A DNA stretch of 64,000 nucleotides from Thermoanaerobaculia bacterium (GTDB lineage: Bacteria > Acidobacteriota > Thermoanaerobaculia > UBA5066), in assembly GCA_022071945.1 (NCBI GenBank), contig JAJVIN010000005.1, positions 152,879 to 216,878 on the forward strand. The letters are read 5' to 3'. Positions 1 through 8,745 of the stretch are shown in pieces. The notes beneath the pieces are model-generated. The model had not been told where the DNA came from. It worked only from the letters and a program-made list of their open reading frames with translations, and searched no databases. Position 1 is the stretch's first letter; every line of letters starts with the position of its first letter. A program made the position numbers and the translations under genes.

Positions 1-1902
1 TTCCTCCGAGGAAACGGACAGAGATGTCACCGTCACATCATATCCCGGAGCCGCAATGAAAAAGCACCCTGTACCAACAGTCGGGGACGTGTTGAAGGAA
101 ACCCGTCCGTCGGCACCTGTATGCCGCTGATCGCTATTCCTTCCAGGCACGCCGGTGAACATGCGCACGGGAATGCCTGCCAGTCCGCCTCCGGCCGACC
201 CGACGAGCTTCAGCCTGATCTGGCCTTTTGGCTTCAGGACGAGCTTCACCGGCTCGGCGTCCCCGTCTTTCGGAAGATTCACAGTCACATCGTCGCTCGC
301 CACTCTCCCGGCGGCGGCCGCAAGGGTGTAACTTCCAGGCTCGAGACCGCCTACCTGAAACCTGCCGCCGGCCTCCAACTGTTGACTGCTCTTCTCACCT
401 GTACTCCTGTTCGTCACGTACAGCACTCCTCTTTCCGCGGGAGAGCCGTCTTCGTTGACCACCTCACCGTCGATCAGCCTTCCGCTCAGGAAGATGCTGA
501 ATTCGCCTTGTCCATTCGGGTTCCTTCGAATCTCGATGTCCAGCTTTCTTCGCACGGGGGGAACATCCGCGACAATATCCACGGGCCACGTCCCCAATCG
601 CGGCAGGAACCCCTCGACCTTGCCATCTTCATCCGACAACAAGGAAACGGAAGGCACGCCATGTTCCCGACCGAACACGACCTTCCCCTTCAGCGGCTGC
701 CCGCTCTGTTTGACGGTCCCATGGACGCGCTCGGCATCGAGCGTAATCACCTGGTCGGCCTGGCCGCCGGGCAGCACCCTGGACTCAGAGTCTCCCCACC
801 ACACATCCCCAGCACTCGTGTGAACCCTCACACGGTATTGAGCCTGTGCCTTGAGCCCCTCGCGCTCCCATCTACCTCCAGCCGAAGCCGGGGAGTTGGC
901 GACGACATCGGCCTTGCCGCTTCCGAGTAACTCGAGCAAGGAGACACGCCAGGGCTTTCCAGTGGGATCCTGTGGAGGGATCAACTGGAGCGAAAGCCGC
1001 ACGGGCTTCGAGAGAACAAGCGGAGACTTGAGGCGCGCCTCCGAGTTCTCCAACACCATCACAGCTTGCTTTGCCGGGACGAACCCGTCTTGTTCGGCAA
1101 CCACCTCCCACTGTCCTGGTGGAATGACATCCAACTGAAAGAAACCGCGGCCGTCGACGCTCGTGCTCGGCAGCGCGGGAGCAGTGGCGGGCAGTTTCGG
1201 ACTCGACGGGAGAGGCTGAAGTCGAACGCGACAACTGCCCGGCTTCGGCGCGCCCGCGATGGTGGACGACACGGTACCGACCAGGGATGCTCCTCTCTTG
1301 AACTCGAAGGAGCCGATCTTCAGAGGTGACTGGTTACTGGCGACCTGTCGCCAAAGATAGACGGCCACGAAGCCCTTCGACCGAAAGCTCAGATCCAGCG
1401 TTCCAGCGGGCACCACGCATCTGAACTCTCCGGTCTCGCCTATCGGGCAGTGCGCCTCTCCTTCGACGGATTCCCTCTCCCGAAGAGAGGACTCGGCGTG
1501 GTACCTGGCGGTCAGTTCCGGTGGAGCCGTGTTCAGCCCCTGAAACGAGGCACGGCCATCGATCCGTGCGGCCTGCCAGACATCGAGGAACCCCCTCTCC
1601 ACCGGCATCCAGCTGTCTCCGCCCCACCCCGCGGCCTCTACCCTCGCTTCCCATGCCCGGTCCGAGGGCAGATCCAGCTCGACCCAGCATTCGGCGTCTT
1701 TCGGGCACGAGAAATCCTTACGGAGCAGATCGCCCAGTCGATTCGCGGGCTGGGCTATTACAGTTCCCTCAACCGGCAGTTGAGAGAGCTTCCTTACGAT
1801 CTCGAGGCGCCGCGGTTCCGCCGCCAAGGGGGAGCCAACGAAGGTCACGAGAATCTGGAAGGCTAAAACACGATTCGGCCAGGTCCCATTGGCGGCTGCC
1901 AT
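1..1902 (-). CDS. Secreted protein with carboxypeptidase-regulatory-like repeats (partial, runs off left edge)
   Basis: The minus strand stays open from an ATG at 1902 to base 1, exactly 634 codons, so the C-terminus lies outside the window; the ORF track misses it because no stop is present. The N-terminus looks like a signal peptide ending near 'SPLAAEP'. The body holds several beta-sandwich-like modules with the pattern 'GRLIDGEVVNEDGSPA' then 'FQVGGLEPGSYTLAA', typical of carboxypeptidase-regulatory-like (CarboxypepD_reg) domains. No enzymatic motif was seen. The ATG is 15 nt after the stop of the Cys-rich gene, so the two are probably co-transcribed from the C11 promoter. I infer an exported, possibly surface-bound structural or binding protein. 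Confidence 0.8.
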   Translation of the reverse strand, partial: MAAANGTWPNRVLAFQILVTFVGSPLAAEPRRLEIVRKLSQLPVEGTVIAQPANRLGDLLRKDFSCPKDAECWVELDLPSDRAWEARVEAAGWGGDSWMPVERGFLDVWQAARIDGRASFQGLNTAPPELTARYHAESSLRERESVEGEAHCPIGETGEFRCVVPAGTLDLSFRSKGFVAVYLWRQVASNQSPLKIGSFEFKRGASLVGTVSSTIAGAPKPGSCRVRLQPLPSSPKLPATAPALPSTSVDGRGFFQLDVIPPGQWEVVAEQDGFVPAKQAVMVLENSEARLKSPLVLSKPVRLSLQLIPPQDPTGKPWRVSLLELLGSGKADVVANSPASAGGRWEREGLKAQAQYRVRVHTSAGDVWWGDSESRVLPGGQADQVITLDAERVHGTVKQSGQPLKGKVVFGREHGVPSVSLLSDEDGKVEGFLPRLGTWPVDIVADVPPVRRKLDIEIRRNPNGQGEFSIFLSGRLIDGEVVNEDGSPAERGVLYVTNRSTGEKSSQQLEAGGRFQVGGLEPGSYTLAAAAGRVASDDVTVNLPKDGDAEPVKLVLKPKGQIRLKLVGSAGGGLAGIPVRMFTGVPGRNSDQRHTGADGRVSFNTSPTVGTGCFFIAAPGYDVTVTSLSVSSEE

Positions 1903-1917
1903 TGTGCCTGCAGACTC

Positions 1918-2271
1918 TCAATTGTACGTGCAGGTACCGGCGTCAACGCAAGTCTGACCATAGTCTTCGTAGTCGCACCCGCAGCCTCCGTCCCAATCTG
2001 AGTAGGGACAAGTGGGGTAGCAGAAACCGTTGTCGTTGCAGGACTCGCTGCAAATCGTACAGTTCGTGACGCACGTCACGCCACCACCCCCTCCTCCAGG
2101 CGGATCCGGAATCTGGTGGCGAACCTCGTTTGTGGTGTGAGAGGGAGGCTGAACCCGCTTCCCGGGGCCGGAAACCCGATCACCGCCAAGGGCAAGATTC
2201 GCCGCGACTAGACTGAACGCTATCAACAGCGTTTGTGTGATTGACAGAGTAGATTGGGCCCGTTTCGTCAC
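1918..2271 (-). CDS. Small secreted cysteine-rich protein (117 aa), family not recognised
   Basis: It starts with GTG, with GGAGGT five bases upstream (2277-2282). Residues 1 to about 29 look like a signal peptide ('TLLIAFSLVAANLALG'). A Pro/Gly linker with six consecutive Gly follows. The last ~52 residues hold ten cysteines spaced C-x3-C-x2-C-x3-C-x5-C-x3-C-x8-C-x-C-x8-C-x5-C. This implies a disulfide-knotted extracellular domain or a Cys-rich precursor. It is the first gene after the C11 promoter and is followed by the carboxypeptidase-regulatory-like protein. I do not recognise a family; the role is unknown. The reading frame is supported by the signal peptide, ribosome binding site and tight spacing to the next gene. 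Confidence 0.72.
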   Translation of the reverse strand: MTKRAQSTLSITQTLLIAFSLVAANLALGGDRVSGPGKRVQPPSHTTNEVRHQIPDPPGGGGGGVTCVTNCTICSESCNDNGFCYPTCPYSDWDGGCGCDYEDYGQTCVDAGTCTYN

Positions 2272-2284
2272 TGAGCACCTCCGA

Positions 2285-2320
2285 ATGGCGAACGCTAGCA
2301 GGGGGGGGGGGCTTTGTCAA
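2285..2320 (-). promoter_or_regulatory. Sigma70-type promoter with C11 tract inside the spacer
   Basis: On the minus strand TTGACA (2320-2315) is followed by a 17-base spacer, AAG, eleven C and TGC, then TAGCGT (2297-2292). The TGC makes an extended -10 (TGnTA). Initiation would fall near 2285, leaving a very short leader carrying GGAGGT before the GTG at 2271. The homopolymer lies wholly within the spacer, so slippage would change the -35/-10 distance. This is the known architecture of phase-variable promoters in other bacteria; switching here is inferred. Confidence 0.6.
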
Positions 2321-2390
2321 TGCAGGCACACTGCGGCCGCCAGATCCAAGTCCATCCCATGGGCTCTCGGAGGGTCGTGCTGAGGACCGC

Positions 2391-3944
2391 TCAGTGTCGC
2401 AACTCGAAGACCCGGGCCGTGCGAGCCTCGACCGGAATCGTTAGCCGGCCCTTCGCCCGCTCGATGGGAGACTGAGACTGGGTGGGCTCCAGAATCTCTT
2501 CCTCGAGCTGGAACGTCTTGCCTTCCAGGCCGAGGTCGGCGAACTCGAGTGGCACGAGGTGCCGCGAGCGGCTCCGGTTGAGCACGACGAGAACCGTCTC
2601 CTGGTCGAATGTCCGGGCGTAGACGATGGTTCCCGCCTTGGCGCCGAGGAACGTGAAGGAGCCGCGGCGCAGCGCGACGCTCTTTCTTCGGAGCGCGATG
2701 GCGGCCTTGAAGAAGTCGCGCATCGAGAGGTCCCAGCGAGATTGGTCCCAGGGGAAGGCGCCCCGGCACCAGGGGTCGCGGCGGCCCACCATTCCGATTT
2801 CGTCGCCGTAGTAGATGCTGGGCACGCCAGGGGACGTCATCTGCAAGAGCACGCCCAGCTGGAGGGCCGACCGGTCGCCTCCCGAGCACGTCAGGAACCT
2901 CGGCGTGTCGTGGCTGCCGAGGAGGTTGAGCTGCGAGTGGACGATCTCTGGCGGGTAGAGAGTCTGGAGCCGCTTGAAGGCCTTCACGAACTCGGGGGCC
3001 GAGAGAGTCCGCACGGTCCTCAGGCCGTTGGCCTCATGAACGACGTCGATGGCGGCGGGATCCGGGATGAAGCCGATGGCGGCCTTGGCGAACAGGTAAT
3101 TCGTGACGGCGTCGAACTGGTCGCCCGCAAGCCACCGCCGGCCGTCCTCCCAGATCTCGCCGATGATGAAGGCGTCTGGCCTCACGCGCTTGACCCTCTG
3201 CCTGAACTCGCGCCAGAACGAGTCGTCGTCGATCTCGTGTGGAACGTCGAGCCGCCACCCGTCGCTGCCGAACTTGATCCAGTTCTCGGCGATTCGCATG
3301 ATGTACTCGCGAACCTCGGGCGCCGACGTATTGAGTTTCGGGAGCGCCGGGAGACTCCACCAGCCCCGGTAGCCGATCGTCTCGAACGGCCCCGCCGCGT
3401 AGATGTCGCCCGCGGGGTAGGCATCGAGCGAGTGCCCCTCGGCCAGCCGCTCCCGGTCGACGTGGAACCAGTTGATGTAGGGAGAGTCGAGGCCGTTCTC
3501 GAGGATGTGGTGGAAGGCGAAGAACCCGCGGCCGGTGTGGTTGAAGACCCCGTCGAGAACGACCCGGATGCCGCGCCGGTGAGCCTCGTCGATGAGCTCA
3601 CGGAGGGCCTGGTTTCCACCGAGGAGGGGGTCGATGGTCTCGTAGTCGTAGGTGTGATACCTGTGGTTGGCGGGCGACGAGAACACGGGAGTCATGTAGA
3701 TCGCCGTCGCGCCGAGGTCCTGGATGTAATCGAGGTGCTCGGCGATCCCGAAGAGGTCCCCGCCCTTGAATCCGAAGGCCGTGACCGGAGAGTCCCAGCT
3801 CTCGAAGGGCCCCGGGGCGAAAAGCCTCCGGCTCCGGCAGAAGCGGTCGGGAAAGATCTGGTAGAAGACGGCGTCCTTCACCCACGAGGGCGTCATCGTG
3901 TCCGAATCGAGTTGAGGGAGCCAGGTTTCGGCGTTGACCTTCAT
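2391..3944 (-). CDS. GH13 alpha-amylase family glycoside hydrolase (neopullulanase/cyclomaltodextrinase-like)
   Basis: This 517-residue protein should hydrolyse alpha-1,4-glucans or maltodextrins. The GH13 regions are all visible: 'DGVFNHTG' near 131, the nucleophile Asp in 'GWRLDV' near 233, the acid/base Glu in 'GEIWED' near 263, and 'GSHDTPR' near 345. It begins almost directly at the barrel ('AVFYQIFPDRF'), so it lacks the N-terminal domain of classical neopullulanases (usually about 580 residues). No signal peptide was seen, so it is probably cytoplasmic. The C-terminal part is an all-beta region typical of the family. It stands alone between two surface-protein loci. Exact substrate cannot be told from sequence. 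Confidence 0.93.
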   Translation of the reverse strand: MKVNAETWLPQLDSDTMTPSWVKDAVFYQIFPDRFCRSRRLFAPGPFESWDSPVTAFGFKGGDLFGIAEHLDYIQDLGATAIYMTPVFSSPANHRYHTYDYETIDPLLGGNQALRELIDEAHRRGIRVVLDGVFNHTGRGFFAFHHILENGLDSPYINWFHVDRERLAEGHSLDAYPAGDIYAAGPFETIGYRGWWSLPALPKLNTSAPEVREYIMRIAENWIKFGSDGWRLDVPHEIDDDSFWREFRQRVKRVRPDAFIIGEIWEDGRRWLAGDQFDAVTNYLFAKAAIGFIPDPAAIDVVHEANGLRTVRTLSAPEFVKAFKRLQTLYPPEIVHSQLNLLGSHDTPRFLTCSGGDRSALQLGVLLQMTSPGVPSIYYGDEIGMVGRRDPWCRGAFPWDQSRWDLSMRDFFKAAIALRRKSVALRRGSFTFLGAKAGTIVYARTFDQETVLVVLNRSRSRHLVPLEFADLGLEGKTFQLEEEILEPTQSQSPIERAKGRLTIPVEARTARVFELRH

Positions 3945-4281
3945 CGGTGAAGGGATTCTAGACGGCGTTCACTCCGGCTCGATGACGGGAAAACGCACTC
4001 CGGGCTTCCGGCTCCGGCCCGAGACCGTTTGGATTTCCGGCAGGAGATCCCCGCTCGGCAAAAGCCACGGCGGAGCCGCGAGCCCTCGGAAAACTGCGCA
4101 GCGCACGATCGAGCCGCGGAACCTGCCCGCGGCGATTCTGGAAGAACTGCCCTGAAGGGTTACCATTCACGGGATCCGATCGGTCCGAAATCCGGACTTC
4201 ACGAGTCGGATCCCCGTTTCGTGTTTCCTTGTCGCCCACTGCCGCGAATGAGAGAGGGGACGCGATATCGAAAGGAGCCCC
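3945..4281. other. Divergent intergenic region, amylase / SLH-protein
   Basis: These 337 bases separate the starts of the minus-strand amylase and the plus-strand SLH protein, and should hold both promoters. The plus gene has a clear ribosome binding site (AAAGGAG, about 5 bases before its ATG). I saw no convincing -35/-10 pair, RNA gene or strong hairpin. The ORFs listed here are shadows without domain signatures. Confidence 0.4.
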
Positions 4282-7200
4282 ATGTCGACAGGAAACAGAA
4301 GCCTCGTGAGTTCCATCGCGCTCGCCGTCCTTGTGTGCTTGACTGGCCCTGCCGGGGCGCTGGAGCCCCCGTCCGGCGGATCCCCGGGTGTGGCCACCGC
4401 CGCGAACGATCTGCGGCAAGTCGACCGCGATCTCGTCCGGCTCGGAGATTGGATTTCGGAGGTGGAGCGGTCGGGTTCCGCCGCACCGCCGGGACTCGAG
4501 TCGGATATCGCGAGCGTCCGGCCTCGCATCCGGCACGCCGTTTCCTTGCTGAAGGGGCTCCACTGGAGCGAGATCAGGACTGTTCTCGAGCAGGTCACGG
4601 ACCTGCATGGAAGAATGGCTCTCCTCGAGGACCGCCTGAAGAAGGCCGGGAGCCCGAGACCTTTCAGGCCTCCGGTCCGGCAGCCTTCCGCGAGAGCAGA
4701 AGGCTCGGGGGCGATCGCCGGCAGAATCACCGACTCAGTGACGGGCGCTCCCGTCGCGGGTGTCGTCGTCTTTGCGGGGTGGTGGGACTCCGCCGCCACG
4801 ACAAACGCGACGGGCGACTACCTGATCGAGGGCTTGCAGGCCGGGAGCTACGCGGTCTTCACCGACAATGAACTCGGCTATGTGGACGAGCTTTTCGACG
4901 ACCTCCCCTGCCAGAACGGCTGCTACCCGTCTGGAGGCTCTCTCGTCGCCGTCACCGATGGATTCGTGACGACCGGCGTCAACTTCGGGCTCGAAAGGTT
5001 CGGCTCGCTCTCGGGAAGCGTGACCGACAGTGCCACGAGCCAGCCGATCTCCGGCGTCAGCCTCCAACTCTACAACCAGTCCGGGAGCTACTGGGCATCT
5101 GCCTCGAGCGGCTCAGCGGGCACCTATGCATTCTCGGCGCTGCCCCCCGGGACCTACTACCTCAAGACCTACAGCTCGCGCTATTTCGACCAGCTCTACG
5201 ACGGCATTCCCTGCGAGGGAAGCAATGCCTGCCAGGTGACGAGCGGCATCCCGATCGCCGTCAGTCCCGGAGAGGCCCGGACGGGTGTCAACTTCTCACT
5301 CCAGCTCGGAGCGACCATCAAGGGAAGAGTGACCGCGGCGGCGACCGGGCAGCCTGTGGCGGGAACCAACGTCACCTTGACGAGGGGCGACGGAAGCCAT
5401 GCAGGCAGCACCAGCACAGGCCCCACGGGCTCCTACGCCTTCGACGGGCTTTCGGCAGGCACTTACTTCGCCGTCGCCTCAGGCTACTCGAACTACGCGG
5501 ATGTGCTTTACAGCGGGATCCTCTGCGAGCCCTCCTGTAACGTCACATCCGGCACTCCCATCCCGGCGGCCCTCGGACAGGTGACCAGCGGCATCGACTT
5601 CGCCCTGCCCCGGTTCGGAGCCTTCCAGGGAAGGGTGACGGACGTCGCGACAGGTTTTCCCGTGTCGAACGCGACCATCTACACGTACAGATCCAGTGGA
5701 ACCCTTGTGGACTACTCGGACTACGTGGACTCGGACGGCGGCTACACGTCGGGCGGTCTCCTGTCCGGGAACTACTTTGCCGTCGCCATGAGTCCAACGC
5801 ACCTGGACGAGTCTTTCGACGATCATCCCTGTCAACCGGCCTGCGATCCCGTCACGGGAACGAGCATCCCCGTCACCCTCGACTCCACCAGTTACGGAAT
5901 CGACTTCGCCCTCGATCTCGGAGGTGGCGTCGTCGGAAGGGTGACCGCCGCATCCAGCGGTCTCCCTCTCGCCAATCTGACGGTCGATCTGTTCGATGCG
6001 GGAGGAGCCTGGCTGAAGGGGGACACCAGCAACACCCAGGGCGACTTCACCTTCACGGACCTCGTCCCTGGAACCTACTTTGCCCGCGCAAGCCGTGATT
6101 CCTCCAGCATCTACATGAGGCAGCTCTTCAACGGAATCCCCTGCGAACCCTCCTGCACGGTCACGACGGGTACCCCGATCCCGGTCACCAAGGGATCGGC
6201 GACACGGGGCGTCAACTTCGCCCTTGCGAGATTCGGAAGCCTCTCTGGAGTCGTGACGGATGCCCGCACGGGGCTTCCGCTCACAAACCGTCTCGTGAAT
6301 GTCCACGACGCCCTCGGCAGTTACGTCCGCTCCGCGTTCACGGCGGAAGACGGGACGTTTACCGTGTATGGCCTCCTTCCCGGCACCTACTTCGCCTCCG
6401 CGGCTGCCTCCGGTTACATCTCGCAGCTCTTCAACACCCTCTCGTGCGCGACGCCGTGCACCGTGACCGCCGGCACGCCGATCCCCGTCCAGATCGGAAT
6501 GGACACTCCGGGAATCAACTTCGCCCTCGTGCCCTACGGGCTGATCACGGGCACGCTCACGGATGCCACGACCGGAGCAGATCTCGGATACGCGAGTCTG
6601 ACGCTCCACGACGCCGGCGGCAACGTCGTCGCCCGGAGCTACAGCGGCGCGGACGGCGTCTACATCTTCGGCGGGCTGGCGACCGGGACTTACTACCTCT
6701 CGACGCAGGTCTCCTCCGGCTACGTCAACTCCCTTTATCACGATCTCGATTGCCAGCCCTCTTGCGACGTCCTCTTCGGCACGCCGATCGCCGCGACGAT
6801 CGGCTCCCTCACCTCAGGTATCGACATCAAGCTCCGGAAGCCCTTCTTCGCCGACGTGAGTCTCGACCACTGGGCGCGGAAGCACATCGAGAGCGCCTAC
6901 ATCGCTGGCGTGACCGCGGGCTGCGCCACGAGCCCGCTTTCGTTCTGCCCGAACGTGAAGGTCTCGCGCTGGCAGATGGCCGTCCTCCTCGCTCGTGCCA
7001 TCGCGGGCTCGGACGCCGCGGTCCCCTCATCGGGCTTCGTCCCGGCCGGCGGCCCGTACAACTGCGCGCCAGGGGGCGCCAGCTTGTTCCCCTACGACGT
7101 GCCTCCCACGGACAGCGGCTGCCGGCACATCCACTACATCTATAGCATGGGCATTACGTCAGGCTGTGGAGACTTCTCGTTCTGTCCCGCGAACGAGATC

Positions 7201-7500
7201 ACACGCTCGGAAACGGCCGTCTTCTTCGCGCGGATGCTGGCTGGATCCGATTCCGCCGTTCCCGTCTCGGGAACCGTTCCGTCTGCCGGGACGTACAGCT
7301 GCACTCCTGGCGGAGCATCGCTCTTCCCCGCCGACGTGCCGCCCACCGACAGTGCCTGCCGGCACATCCACTACATCTATGGCGAAGGCGTGACACTCGG
7401 GTGCGCACCCGGCGCCTTCTGCCCCCTCTCCACTCTTCCGAGGGAACAGATGGCGGCGTTCCTCGCCCGCGTTTTCAACCTGACGCGCTACAACTTCTAG
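4282..7500 (+). CDS. Secreted surface protein: seven carboxypeptidase-regulatory-like repeats plus three SLH-like domains
   Basis: This 1072-residue protein has a signal peptide ending near 'TGPAGALEP', then a helical region to about residue 140. Seven tandem ~100-residue repeats follow, from about 143 to 850, each built as 'GRVTDxxTGxP', 'GTYFA', a Cys pair, 'TGTPIPV' and 'GINFAL'. The Cys pair is C-x3-C in six repeats (e.g. CEPSC, CQPAC) and CEGSNAC in the second. The C-terminus has three SLH-like domains, starting 'FADVSLDHW', that end with 'ARAIAG', 'ARMLAG' and 'ARVFNL' and also contain extra cysteines. SLH domains usually anchor proteins to cell-wall or envelope polymers. The ATG follows AAAGGAG. 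A hairpin terminator lies just downstream. Confidence 0.88.
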   Translation: MSTGNRSLVSSIALAVLVCLTGPAGALEPPSGGSPGVATAANDLRQVDRDLVRLGDWISEVERSGSAAPPGLESDIASVRPRIRHAVSLLKGLHWSEIRTVLEQVTDLHGRMALLEDRLKKAGSPRPFRPPVRQPSARAEGSGAIAGRITDSVTGAPVAGVVVFAGWWDSAATTNATGDYLIEGLQAGSYAVFTDNELGYVDELFDDLPCQNGCYPSGGSLVAVTDGFVTTGVNFGLERFGSLSGSVTDSATSQPISGVSLQLYNQSGSYWASASSGSAGTYAFSALPPGTYYLKTYSSRYFDQLYDGIPCEGSNACQVTSGIPIAVSPGEARTGVNFSLQLGATIKGRVTAAATGQPVAGTNVTLTRGDGSHAGSTSTGPTGSYAFDGLSAGTYFAVASGYSNYADVLYSGILCEPSCNVTSGTPIPAALGQVTSGIDFALPRFGAFQGRVTDVATGFPVSNATIYTYRSSGTLVDYSDYVDSDGGYTSGGLLSGNYFAVAMSPTHLDESFDDHPCQPACDPVTGTSIPVTLDSTSYGIDFALDLGGGVVGRVTAASSGLPLANLTVDLFDAGGAWLKGDTSNTQGDFTFTDLVPGTYFARASRDSSSIYMRQLFNGIPCEPSCTVTTGTPIPVTKGSATRGVNFALARFGSLSGVVTDARTGLPLTNRLVNVHDALGSYVRSAFTAEDGTFTVYGLLPGTYFASAAASGYISQLFNTLSCATPCTVTAGTPIPVQIGMDTPGINFALVPYGLITGTLTDATTGADLGYASLTLHDAGGNVVARSYSGADGVYIFGGLATGTYYLSTQVSSGYVNSLYHDLDCQPSCDVLFGTPIAATIGSLTSGIDIKLRKPFFADVSLDHWARKHIESAYIAGVTAGCATSPLSFCPNVKVSRWQMAVLLARAIAGSDAAVPSSGFVPAGGPYNCAPGGASLFPYDVPPTDSGCRHIHYIYSMGITSGCGDFSFCPANEITRSETAVFFARMLAGSDSAVPVSGTVPSAGTYSCTPGGASLFPADVPPTDSACRHIHYIYGEGVTLGCAPGAFCPLSTLPREQMAAFLARVFNLTRYNF

Positions 7501-7517
7501 CTTCCGGCCAGATCTAC

Positions 7518-7550
7518 GGCCCGGCCCCATTCGGAGGCCGGGCCTCTCTC
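7518..7550. terminator. Hairpin between convergent SLH-protein and hyaD genes
   Basis: GGCCCGGCC (7518-7526) and GGCCGGGCC (7536-7544) form a perfect 9-bp stem with a 9-base loop, followed by TCTCTC on the plus strand. It sits in the 54-base gap between two convergent genes and could serve both directions. The T-run is weak, so efficiency is uncertain. Confidence 0.55.
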
Positions 7551-7554
7551 ACCC

Positions 7555-8058
7555 TCAGGCGCTCGCCTGCCGGCCCACCTCGCGGGCGAGCCCCCTCACG
7601 AGAGCCGCGGCCTCGGGCAGCACTCGCAGGACTCTGGGAGAGAGTTCCGTCGACAGAGGCACCCCCTCTCCCGAAATCTCCGCGACCGAGACGGTCACCA
7701 GCACGACTTCCGGCTTCGCCCCGAGAAGGGCCGCCGACTCGAGCAGGTCACGCAGCCCGATGTCGTGGGCGCTGAGCGTCCGGGGCATGTCGGTGAGCGA
7801 CCTCGGCCTCAGGACCCTGATCGTCCCAGGCGGTTCGCCGTCCATCGTCGCGTCCACCATCACGATCCGCTCGTGCTCACAGAGGTAGGAGAGCAGGTGG
7901 AATCCGCCCGTTCCGCCATCGAGAACCGTGACCCTCTCCGGCCACTCCTCTCGCTCCAGTTCCCGTACGACATGAATGCCGATCCCCTCGTCCCGCATCA
8001 ATAGATTCCCGACCCCGAGGACCAGGACCCGCGGGGATGCCACGGCTGCAGCCGTCAC
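7555..8058 (-). CDS. hyaD: [NiFe] hydrogenase maturation endopeptidase (HyaD/HybD family)
   Basis: This protease removes the C-terminal extension of the large subunit after nickel insertion. The protein begins 'VTAAAVASPRVLVLGVGN', giving the family motif 'GVGNLLMRDEG' with the metal-binding acidic residue, then 'VDATMDG' and 'SAHDIGL', which supplies the conserved His. I moved the start from the track's 8310 to a GTG at 8058, which overlaps the cytochrome stop as GTGA and gives 167 residues, the usual family length. It is the last gene of the hya operon, and its substrate hyaB lies two genes upstream. Confidence 0.9.
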   Translation of the reverse strand: MTAAAVASPRVLVLGVGNLLMRDEGIGIHVVRELEREEWPERVTVLDGGTGGFHLLSYLCEHERIVMVDATMDGEPPGTIRVLRPRSLTDMPRTLSAHDIGLRDLLESAALLGAKPEVVLVTVSVAEISGEGVPLSTELSPRVLRVLPEAAALVRGLAREVGRQASA

Positions 8059-8735
8059 CGGACCTCGCCGCGCTTCTCGATGAATTTCCAGCCGCCCGCC
8101 ATGGACGAGATGACGCCTCGCCCCTCCACGTAGTCGTGGTAGAAGACGAGGTAGACGTGCACCATCGAGAACAGGATGAAGAACCACATCATCGCGTGGT
8201 GCCACTGCCTCACCGCGAAGTCCCCACCCATCAAGGGAACAATCCACTTGAAGAGCTTCGGCAGCGCCGCGTGGCTCATGGCCGCGTACATCCCGAATCC
8301 CGTCAGGCACTGGAAGACGAACGCGAGGAAGCTCAGGAAGTAGGTGAACCCCGCCAGTGCGTTGTGGCCGATCGATTCCAGGGGCTCCGCGCGGGCCTGC
8401 AGGATGTCGACCTTGAGGACGTCAACGATCTCCTTCCACTGCGACTTCTTCGTGGGAATGAACTGGTGCCATCTCGCATAGCGGTTTCCGGCGAAACCCC
8501 AGTAGACGCGGAAGACGAAGTTGAAGAAGAAGGCAAACGCCGCGATGAAGTGGATGAAGCGAACCGTCCCGAACCAGTAGGAGAACGAGGCCTCGCGCGC
8601 CGTCTGGATCGCCACGGGCCGGCCGATGAGATAGCCCGTCACCACCAGGACGAGGATGCACAACGCGTTGACCCAGTGATAGACGCGGACGGGAAGCTCC
8701 CAGACGTAGACACGGCGGATCTGAGCCTTGCTCAT
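8055..8735 (-). CDS. hyaC: Ni/Fe-hydrogenase b-type cytochrome subunit
   Basis: This 226-residue membrane protein should anchor the hydrogenase and pass electrons from the small subunit to quinone. It has about four hydrophobic helices. Candidate haem-ligand histidines lie in 'RVYHWVN', 'FIHFIAA', 'RQWHHAMMW' and 'YHDYVEGRG', matching the HyaC/HupC family. It follows hyaB by 10 bases and overlaps hyaD by 4. Together with the small-subunit features this points to a membrane-bound group 1 uptake enzyme. Confidence 0.94.
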   Translation of the reverse strand: MSKAQIRRVYVWELPVRVYHWVNALCILVLVVTGYLIGRPVAIQTAREASFSYWFGTVRFIHFIAAFAFFFNFVFRVYWGFAGNRYARWHQFIPTKKSQWKEIVDVLKVDILQARAEPLESIGHNALAGFTYFLSFLAFVFQCLTGFGMYAAMSHAALPKLFKWIVPLMGGDFAVRQWHHAMMWFFILFSMVHVYLVFYHDYVEGRGVISSMAGGWKFIEKRGEVR

Positions 8736-8745
8736 CGGCTGTTCC

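Noticed and set aside
121-930. Plus-strand 269-aa ORF and its neighbours up to 2069
   Set aside because: They are shadows of the minus-strand carboxypeptidase-regulatory-like gene, which is open across 1-1902 and has signal peptide and domain patterns.
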